Assembly (NCBI GenBank): GCA_023663525.1
Contig: JAMPHF010000002.1
Span: forward strand, 782,033-846,032
Length of the DNA stretch: 64,000 nucleotides
Direction: 5' to 3'
Origin: Bacteroides sp.
GTDB lineage: Bacteria > Bacteroidota > Bacteroidia > Bacteroidales > Muribaculaceae
The notes under the pieces are model-generated. The model was not told where the DNA came from. It saw only the letters and a program-made list of their open reading frames with translations, and did no database searches. Both the position numbers and the translations under genes were made by a program. Shown here one piece after another: positions 54,991 to 61,762 of the stretch (position 1 is the stretch's first letter; each line of letters starts with the position of its first letter).

Positions 54991-57411
54991 ATGCAATGTC
55001 ACTGTAAATCCTATATAAAAATTCTTTTCGTAATCATGCTCCTTTTCCCCTTCGCGACCCTCCCGGGGCATGCACAGGTGAAAATCCACGGCAAGATTAC
55101 AGACAACAACGGCGAGCCTATCGAATTTGCCACCGTGCGTGTCGCCGGGACGGCCATAGGCACCACTTCCGGTCTTGACGGCGATTATGCGCTGTCGTGT
55201 CCGGCGGCTGACACAATCACAATCCATTTCTCCTGCATAGGCTTCCGGGAGGAAACACGCCGTCTCATCGATGCTTCGGGCGACGTGACACTCAACATGC
55301 GTATGCAGCTCACCACTGAAATGCTCCAGCAGGTTGAAGTGACGGAATTGAAGAAGCAGACCGGCTCAATCTCCACAATCGATGCTTCGGAACTCCGCAA
55401 GAACCCCGATGCGTCAGGTGGAAGCGTCGAATCGCTCATCACAACGATGGCAGGCGTGACCGGATCAAACGAAATGTCATCGCAATATTCCGTGCGCGGC
55501 GGCTCGTATGACGAAAACTCAGTCTATATCAACGGAATCGAAGTCTACCGCCCGCTGCTCGTCACTTCGGGCCAGCAGGAGGGTCTCAGTGTCATAAACC
55601 CCGACCTTGTGGGTGCCATCGGATTCTCAACCGGCGGATTTCCCGCCGAATATGGCGACAAGATGTCATCCGTTCTCGACATCACCTACCGTCAGCCAGA
55701 ATCATTTGAAGGGTCACTCTCCGCCAGCCTCATGGGAGCGTCGCTCGCAATCGGACAAGGCTCGAAAAAATTCTCACAGCTCCACGGCATACGCTACAAG
55801 CGCAATTCCTCCCTGCTCAGTTCGATGGACACAAAAGGAGAATACGATCCGACATTCTTTGACTATCAGACGAACCTCAACTGGCAATTGACCTCGAAGT
55901 TCAAACTGTCGATCCTCGGCAACATCTCCCTCAACCACTACCGTTTCACCCCGCAGGACCGTACCACGACGTTTGGCACCACGACCGATGCAAAACAGTT
56001 CACCGTCTACTTCGACGGACATGAGAAAGACCGCTTCGAGACATATTTCGGTGCAGTCTCACTCGACTACCGTCTCAGCCGCTCAACCAACCTCAAGCTC
56101 CTCGGCTCAGCCTATCTGACAGATGAACTCGTGGCCTACGACATTTCGGGCGAATACTGGCTTGACCAGGCGGGGACATCAGATGTCGGCGGCGAACTCG
56201 GTGTCGGTCGCTACCACGAACATGCACGCAACCGCCTCAAAGCCTCCGTGCTTTCGCTCGCGCTGAAAGGCGAGACAGCATTGAATCCGCGCCACACGTT
56301 GACCTACGGTGTCAGCATCCAAGGCGAGGACATCATGGACCGAAGCCGCGAATGGGAGCTGCGCGATTCAGCCGGATTCTCCCTCCCGTCCGACGGAGTC
56401 AATCTCCGCATGGTCTACAATCTCGCGTCAAATCATGACCTCTCGTCAACCCGCTTTGCGACATTCGTCCAGGACGCATGGAAGCTCAACACCTCAGCCG
56501 GATTCCTCACCATCAACGCCGGACTCCGCTTGAGCTACTGGAGTTTCAACAAGGAACTCCTCCTCAGCCCGCGCCTCACCGTCGGATTCATCCCGGAGAA
56601 AGCTCCGTCATGGGCACTGCGCTTTGCTACCGGACTCTACTATCAAAGCCCGTTCTACAAGGAATACCGGGTCCCCGTCAGCGACGAGAACGGCAATCAG
56701 ACCATCGAACTCAACAGCGACATCAAGTCGCAGAGGAGTTTCCACCTGATAGCAGGCACCGACTATACGTTCAGAGCCATGAACCGTCCGTTCAAGCTCT
56801 CCGGCGAGATATACTATAAAGCTCTCTCCGACCTTGTCCCTTATGAGATAGACAATCTGAAGATAGTCTATTCGGGACTCAACGAGAGTTCGGGCTACGC
56901 TGCCGGTTTGGATCTCAAACTTTTCGGTCAATTCGTGCCCGGAAGCGACTCGTGGATCAGCTTTTCGCTGATGAAAACGAGCGAGACTATCAAAGGCGTA
57001 AAAGTCCCGCGTCCGACAGACAGAGGATATAGCCTCGGCCTGTTCTTCACGGACTATTTCCCGAAATTTCCCAAACTCAAGTTTGCCCTGCGCGGAATAT
57101 TCATGCAGGGACTTCCCTCCACCGCGCCACGGTCGTCACGCGACCAAGGCTACTTCCGTATGCCCCCCTACAAACGTGTGGATGCAGGTCTCTCCTACGC
57201 GCTTCTATCTCCGCTGAAAGAGGGCGAGACCCGTTCAGGAGTACTGCGCCATTTCAAGAGCATTTGGCTTGGAGTGGATGTGTTCAATCTTCTCGACATA
57301 GCCAACGTCGCCTCCTACTACTGGGTGACGGATGTCAACGACATCCAGTATGCCGTCCCCAACTATCTGACGCGCCGACAGCTCAACCTGCGCCTGACCA
57401 TAGATTTCTGA
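54991..57411 (+). CDS. TonB-dependent outer-membrane receptor with carboxypeptidase-like N-domain
   Basis: 806 residues from the ATG at 54991, which gives a clean signal peptide (KILFVIMLLFPFATLPGHAQ); an upstream in-frame TTG at 54898 is less likely. Seen in order: a carboxypeptidase-regulatory-like domain (about 30-115; KIHGKITDNNGEPIEFATVR), a plug domain (about 125-235; SVRGGSYDENSVYINGIEVY) and a 22-strand barrel that ends with an aromatic residue (LRLTIDF). The receptor imports a ligand using TonB energy. No SusD, glycosidase or peptidase sits beside it, so the ligand cannot be guessed; siderophore, cobalamin or peptide are possible. Confidence 0.92.
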   Translation: MQCHCKSYIKILFVIMLLFPFATLPGHAQVKIHGKITDNNGEPIEFATVRVAGTAIGTTSGLDGDYALSCPAADTITIHFSCIGFREETRRLIDASGDVTLNMRMQLTTEMLQQVEVTELKKQTGSISTIDASELRKNPDASGGSVESLITTMAGVTGSNEMSSQYSVRGGSYDENSVYINGIEVYRPLLVTSGQQEGLSVINPDLVGAIGFSTGGFPAEYGDKMSSVLDITYRQPESFEGSLSASLMGASLAIGQGSKKFSQLHGIRYKRNSSLLSSMDTKGEYDPTFFDYQTNLNWQLTSKFKLSILGNISLNHYRFTPQDRTTTFGTTTDAKQFTVYFDGHEKDRFETYFGAVSLDYRLSRSTNLKLLGSAYLTDELVAYDISGEYWLDQAGTSDVGGELGVGRYHEHARNRLKASVLSLALKGETALNPRHTLTYGVSIQGEDIMDRSREWELRDSAGFSLPSDGVNLRMVYNLASNHDLSSTRFATFVQDAWKLNTSAGFLTINAGLRLSYWSFNKELLLSPRLTVGFIPEKAPSWALRFATGLYYQSPFYKEYRVPVSDENGNQTIELNSDIKSQRSFHLIAGTDYTFRAMNRPFKLSGEIYYKALSDLVPYEIDNLKIVYSGLNESSGYAAGLDLKLFGQFVPGSDSWISFSLMKTSETIKGVKVPRPTDRGYSLGLFFTDYFPKFPKLKFALRGIFMQGLPSTAPRSSRDQGYFRMPPYKRVDAGLSYALLSPLKEGETRSGVLRHFKSIWLGVDVFNLLDIANVASYYWVTDVNDIQYAVPNYLTRRQLNLRLTIDF

Positions 57412-57469
57412 GACAACAGATTATAGAAACAAAAACCAACGACTTAGAAAATCAAAATAGTATTGACCT

Positions 57470-57787
57470 ATGGCTTGTTCCACAGATTTTATAGAAGATA
57501 TTTGTGAATCACTCTCTCCATTGGGAACGGTGAGAAGTCGCAAAATGATGGGCGAATATGTGATTTATGTTAATGAAAAATGCGTAATCACCGCCTGCAA
57601 CAATAACGCCTACGTCAAGAAATTGCCTTGCATTGTCGACATTATGGCTGATGCAGAAGTCGGTTACCCCTACACGGGAGCAAAGGAAGCCTATATTCTT
57701 GACATCTCAAACCGGAATCTGACTTTGAAAGTAATCTCAACATTATGGGATGTTCTGCCTTTTCCCAAGAAAAAGAAAAAAGATTAG
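57470..57787 (+). CDS. TfoX N-terminal-domain family protein
   Basis: 105 residues. The whole protein matches the TfoX/Sxy N-terminal domain pattern (RSRKMMGEYVIYVNEKCVIT, then YPYTGAKEAYILDISNRNLT). TfoX/Sxy controls competence in some proteobacteria, but the short single-domain form found in Bacteroidetes has no known role. It ends in a run of lysines. Located 58 bases after the receptor and 33 bases before the GLPGLI pair. Confidence 0.85.
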   Translation: MACSTDFIEDICESLSPLGTVRSRKMMGEYVIYVNEKCVITACNNNAYVKKLPCIVDIMADAEVGYPYTGAKEAYILDISNRNLTLKVISTLWDVLPFPKKKKKD

Positions 57788-57820
57788 ATCTATCACGTTT
57801 TTTACAATTTCAATATTAAA

Positions 57821-58681
57821 ATGAATAAGTTACTCATCCTCACTGCAATTTGCATCGTGGCGATAGCTGCCACGGCACAGGAGAAAGCCGACATTCTGGT
57901 CAGCTACGAAAGTGTCAGTCCTACGCCACGTGGAAAAACCGACATGCTGAAAATGTCATTGCTGGTCAATGCGACCGAAGCCAAATACTTCAATGACATC
58001 AGTCTATGGGTCGATTCCCTCAAGTCAACACCTGAGGGTGGGAAAAAATACATGGAAATCATCAAAAAAGCATGCATGACCGTTGAACCTGACGGATCTG
58101 TAACATTTGATCTCACAAAGGGACCGTCAAAGAAAACCCACACTTACGTTTTCACAAACCTTACAGATGGGGAGCTGACTTTCTATGGTAGATTTGGAGA
58201 AGACCAGGGCTATTACAATGAGCCGTTTGACGAAATGAAATGGACTATCGCGGAGGATTCGACGGCAACCGTCCTCGGATATGACTGCATATTGGCGGAG
58301 AGCGATTATCACGGTCGGCATTGGAGAGCATGGTTTACTCCCGAAATACCGGTCTCTTTCGGTCCGTGGAAACTTCGCGGTCTTCCGGGGCTTATCCTAA
58401 AAGCCGAAACCGATGGCAACTTCTCATTCACGGCAACCGGACTTGAAAAAACAGACCGAACAATCACACCGATGTATTTCAAAGATGATTATACTAAAGT
58501 TGATCGTTTGAAAGCTCTCGCCGACGCAGAATATTATCACAACAATAAAGAAAGTATACTGAAAGCCCAGGGACATGACATTCAAGTGTATTATCGTGAT
58601 GATGACGGAAACAAAATTGAAGTTCCGAAATATGATGGATTGAAACACAGCTTTGAACCCGATTACAAAATCAAGAAATGA
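57821..58681 (+). CDS. GLPGLI family secreted protein (first copy)
   Basis: 286 residues with a signal peptide (LTAICIVAIAATAQEKAD, cut near 20). The family name motif is present as GPWKLRGLPGLILKAETDGN (about 185-204), preceded by the usual HWRAWFTPEIPVSFGPW. Function is unknown; these Bacteroidetes-specific proteins are often found with GLPGLI partners or TonB-dependent receptors. Its stop overlaps the start of the second copy by four bases (ATGA), so they are translated as a pair. Confidence 0.93.
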   Translation: MNKLLILTAICIVAIAATAQEKADILVSYESVSPTPRGKTDMLKMSLLVNATEAKYFNDISLWVDSLKSTPEGGKKYMEIIKKACMTVEPDGSVTFDLTKGPSKKTHTYVFTNLTDGELTFYGRFGEDQGYYNEPFDEMKWTIAEDSTATVLGYDCILAESDYHGRHWRAWFTPEIPVSFGPWKLRGLPGLILKAETDGNFSFTATGLEKTDRTITPMYFKDDYTKVDRLKALADAEYYHNNKESILKAQGHDIQVYYRDDDGNKIEVPKYDGLKHSFEPDYKIKK

Positions 58682-59502
58682 CACGAATAATAACCACATT
58701 TACATTGTGCATATTGGCAATAGCTGCCAATGCGCAGGAGAAAGCCGACATTGAGGTCAGCTACGAGGCTTCCACAGTCAATCTCATAGAGGGAGGTAAT
58801 GGAAAACCGAGTCGCTACATATTGCTGGCAAATGCCTCTGAGTCGAAATTCTATTCACCAAGGACCGAATACATTGATTCGCTGCGCTCAACTCCGGAGG
58901 GTGAGGCCAAATACAACGAAATGACCCGAAGCGCATATTTTGGTGGTAAATTGGATGAGCTGCCAAGTCGCGACGGCTCCTACTACGTCACCAAATCCCG
59001 TAGTGACAACAAGCTGAGATATTATGACATCAACGGACTTGAAAAGTATCGGTATGACGAAGAAATTCCTCAGATTGACTGGGAGTTGACCGACAGCACG
59101 AAAAACGTCCTCGGCTACGAGTGCCAGCAGGCGATCGGCGACTTCCACGGTCGCAAATGGACCGCATGGTTCACCCCGGAGATACCGCTCACGAATGGAC
59201 CGTGGAAACTCGGCGGTCTGCCGGGGCTGATTCTGCAAGCTACCGACAATTCCGGTCTCTACACCTTTGTGGCAACCGGCATACAGCAAACATCCCGACC
59301 GATGACACCCGTCTATTCCGCTCAGGACTATGAGAAAATCAGCCGAAAGGATTTTCTGAAAGCAAAACGTCAGTTCACTGACAACCCGATGGCTGCAATC
59401 AATACCCAGCTCAGTGCATCCGGCGTTTCCATAGGCGGAACCGGTAATGAAATCATATACAAATCCCGCGAAGAAATCGATTTCATCGAAACAGACTATT
59501 GA
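58678..59502 (+). CDS. GLPGLI family secreted protein (second copy)
   Basis: 274 residues with a signal peptide (MTRIITTFTLCILAIAANAQ). It shares the motif GPWKLGGLPGLILQATDNSG and the preceding KWTAWFTPEIPLTNGPW with the first copy, and both mature proteins begin EKADIxVSYE. The similarity continues along the length, so the pair arose by duplication, but it is diverged. An intrinsic terminator follows. Confidence 0.93.
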   Translation: MTRIITTFTLCILAIAANAQEKADIEVSYEASTVNLIEGGNGKPSRYILLANASESKFYSPRTEYIDSLRSTPEGEAKYNEMTRSAYFGGKLDELPSRDGSYYVTKSRSDNKLRYYDINGLEKYRYDEEIPQIDWELTDSTKNVLGYECQQAIGDFHGRKWTAWFTPEIPLTNGPWKLGGLPGLILQATDNSGLYTFVATGIQQTSRPMTPVYSAQDYEKISRKDFLKAKRQFTDNPMAAINTQLSASGVSIGGTGNEIIYKSREEIDFIETDY

Positions 59503-59529
59503 ACAGGAAATCAAAAAAACATGAACTGC

Positions 59530-59568
59530 AAATCAGGTGATCATCCCCGGCGATCACCTGATTTTTTT
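59530..59568 (+). terminator. Terminator of the GLPGLI pair
   Basis: AAATCAGGTGATC (59530-59542) pairs with GATCACCTGATTT (59552-59564), a 13-base perfect stem running straight into a T-run (to 59568). Confidence 0.9.
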
Positions 59569-59569
59569 C

Positions 59570-59699
59570 ATCTGAACATGCCAAAGGTATATCCATACGT
59601 ATATAATTCTCTGTTTCTTATGCCCTTATGCCTTTTTTTCCATTTCTCTAATTCCCATTCTCACAAAATAATGAGAATGGCGGAAAGGACACGGAATCA
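59570..59699 (+). repeat. Dispersed hairpin repeat, copy 3
   Basis: GAACATGCCAAAGG (59574) and the following bases match the minus strand of 28875-28839 at 31 of 37 positions by my count. Further on, TTCTCACAAAATAATGAGAA (59658-59677) matches the core hairpin at 28681 with compensatory stem changes. This is the same repeat family as the region near 28.7 kb, 31 kb away. Confidence 0.6.
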
Positions 59700-60467
59700 C
59701 TAAAGTTTCATCCCTATGCCGAAAAGGGCGAAGTCGTAGACGGTGGGATCGGCGGGGTTGAACTGCCGGAGGCGGGCGGTGACCTCATCAACCGAACGGC
59801 GGTCATTGGCCTTGCGCGTCAGGAGTCCAAGCTCGCGCGAGATGTCACCGACATGGACATCAAGGGGGATGAACAGTTGCGAGGGAGCAATCACATCCCA
59901 CACCCCAAGGTCAACTATACCGTCATTGCGCACGAGCCAACGCAAAGCCATGTTGACGCGCTTCAAAGCCGTTGTCGAAAGATTCTGGGGGAGGCAGCGC
60001 GACGCAAGCTCCGTATTTGCCGGGTCAGTCTCGGCAAGCACACGGTTGATACCCTCGACAAGCCGCCATGCCGGTGCTTCGGAGGCACCGATGGACTCGC
60101 TCTTTGCGAAATCCTGCAGCGAACCGTAGCGTGAATAGATGGCATGGAGTCCTCGCAGGTAGTGCTTGAGATGTTGGGTGAAAAAGGTGCGGTGGATGTT
60201 CTGGCCGTCGGGCAAATCCTCATAGCCCTTGTCCATCACATATCTGTATGGCTTATTCTCCATGAGCGACAGCAGCCGGTCGCAGTCACGGCATATCATC
60301 TTGCGGTTGCCCCACGCGATGGCGGAGGTCAGGAGGGCCGAGATCTCAATGTCGCGCACGTCATCATACCGTCTCGGGAACTGGACGGGGTCATCCGTAA
60401 TGAAAGACGGCGAGTTGATTCTCGCCGCCTCTGTGTCAAGCAGATCTTTTAAATCTGTCTCAGTCAT
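59700..60467 (-). CDS. TIGR02757/DUF2400 family protein
   Basis: 255 residues from the ATG at 60467; a TTG 12 bases upstream is less likely. Family motifs are present: FITDDPVQFPRRYDDVRDIE, AIAWGNRKMICRDCDRLLSL, and the C-terminal PLDVHVGDISRELGLLTRKA. It looks like a helical HhH-GPD-like fold and the family has been proposed to act on nucleic acid, but no activity is established. It begins 25 bases after the thioredoxin-fold gene stop and may be co-transcribed. Confidence 0.9.
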   Translation of the reverse strand: MTETDLKDLLDTEAARINSPSFITDDPVQFPRRYDDVRDIEISALLTSAIAWGNRKMICRDCDRLLSLMENKPYRYVMDKGYEDLPDGQNIHRTFFTQHLKHYLRGLHAIYSRYGSLQDFAKSESIGASEAPAWRLVEGINRVLAETDPANTELASRCLPQNLSTTALKRVNMALRWLVRNDGIVDLGVWDVIAPSQLFIPLDVHVGDISRELGLLTRKANDRRSVDEVTARLRQFNPADPTVYDFALFGIGMKL

Positions 60468-60491
60468 AGATTTCAACAATTTGTCTGTATG

Positions 60492-61610
60492 TCAAAATAT
60501 CACATCGGTCGCAGTCACTGAAGCGGTGTCCTTCACAGCCGAATCAGCCGGAGCAACGAGGGCTTGAGGCTCGAAACCTGCCATAGCCTTATCGACATCG
60601 TCGATAAGCTCCTGGTTCTGCTTGTCGCGCGACACGATTATGCCCTCCGGGTTGATGAGAAGAATGCAGGGAATGCCTGAAATGCCGTAAAGCTCCGTCG
60701 GGATTGACTGAGCGTTGATCATGCAGGGCCAGTCGAGCTTATGGCTCTTGATGGCTTTAAGCGTGTTTTCAGGCTCATCCCACACGGCCACACCGACCAC
60801 GTCGAGTCCCTTGTCCTTATACTTCTCATAGAGCTGCTTGATGACCTTGGTCTGACGGATGCACGGACCGCACCAGCTTGCCCAGAAATCAACGAGGGTA
60901 TAACGTCCCGGCTTGATGTAGCTGCTGAAACGTTCGGGCTTATTGTTGTAGGTGACGATGAAGTCCTTGTAGTGATGACCAACGGATGTCTCCTCAAGCG
61001 CGAGGAACGATTTGCGCAAACCCTGCACACGCTTAGAATCAGCAAGGATTTTATCCTCGGCCATAGCTGCATCGATATACTCAAGGTCAAGCCCCTGCGC
61101 CATCTGGAGAAACCAGAACAATCCGAGGGCGTTACCCTCATTCTCCGAGTAGGCTCTCAGAGGTATTCCCTGATATTCATTCTGCAGCTCGGTGAACTTG
61201 ACCATGTCGGTCGAATCCTTCATGTTGAGCTTCGATGCCTCGCTTTGGATTGCCATCAGGCGGTGATTGTAGGCCTCCATCTTGTCGTTGAGCGGAGTTC
61301 CGGTGGTGCGCCCCTCGGGCGAGACTTCGACATTACCCTCCTCGACGATGAATATAGGACCTCTCGCTCCATCGACAATGAGCCGACCGATGAACGGCGC
61401 GTCGGTCGTGCCGGTGAACTTGACTTTACCGTCAGTCACAACCGCCGAGTCAAGTTTCTGACCAAGATCCCAGTTGAGGAGATAGGCCATGGTGTTGTTG
61501 CGCTCGGCAGGAAAGCTGGCTGTCACCGTATAGTTAGGCTGTGCATTCAGATTGCACGCACTCACAGCGAGCATCCCGCCAATGAGTGCCATAAATGATT
61601 TTTTGTTCAT
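60492..61610 (-). CDS. TlpA-like thiol-disulphide protein with DUF4369 domain
   Basis: 372 residues. Signal peptide with a possible lipobox-like Cys (MLAVSACNLNAQPN, about 12-25). A DUF4369 domain covers about 25-125 (beta-rich; SAVVTDGKVKFTGTTDAPFI), a helical linker about 130-215, and a thioredoxin/AhpC-TSA fold about 220-345 with the redox motif WCGPC (about 244-248; LVDFWASWCGPCIRQTK). Such proteins reduce or maintain disulphides outside the cytoplasm. The promoter at 61633-61664 places the start at 61610 rather than at an upstream TTG (61685). Confidence 0.92.
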   Translation of the reverse strand: MNKKSFMALIGGMLAVSACNLNAQPNYTVTASFPAERNNTMAYLLNWDLGQKLDSAVVTDGKVKFTGTTDAPFIGRLIVDGARGPIFIVEEGNVEVSPEGRTTGTPLNDKMEAYNHRLMAIQSEASKLNMKDSTDMVKFTELQNEYQGIPLRAYSENEGNALGLFWFLQMAQGLDLEYIDAAMAEDKILADSKRVQGLRKSFLALEETSVGHHYKDFIVTYNNKPERFSSYIKPGRYTLVDFWASWCGPCIRQTKVIKQLYEKYKDKGLDVVGVAVWDEPENTLKAIKSHKLDWPCMINAQSIPTELYGISGIPCILLINPEGIIVSRDKQNQELIDDVDKAMAGFEPQALVAPADSAVKDTASVTATDVIF

Positions 61611-61632
61611 ATCATTAAAGGATTGTACGTGA

Positions 61633-61664
61633 CAAAAGTACACATTTTTTAAATAACAGCCAAA
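61633..61664 (-). promoter_or_regulatory. Promoter of the TlpA-like gene
   Basis: TTTTG ending at 61661, exactly 20 bases, then TACTTTTG at 61640-61633 on the minus strand. Start near 61627, leader about 16 bases; it fixes the ATG at 61610. Confidence 0.75.
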
Positions 61665-61702
61665 AGCAGTCATCACGTTCAGCAATCACTCTCAAACGAA
61701 AA

Positions 61703-61730
61703 CACCCGCTCCGGATTGCCGGGGCGGGTG
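61703..61730 (-). terminator. Terminator of the pectinesterase gene
   Basis: On the minus strand CACCCGC-CCGG and CCGG-GCGGGTG pair with one wobble around a four-base loop, followed by TTTTCG. It lies 33 bases past the stop. Confidence 0.85.
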
Positions 61731-61762
61731 CTGGAAAAATGTCTGTGGTGAAATCTGTCAGA

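Noticed and set aside
59521..59703. A 60-codon plus-strand frame after the GLPGLI genes.
   Set aside because: It begins inside the terminator hairpin and runs through the repeat; it is not a plausible gene.
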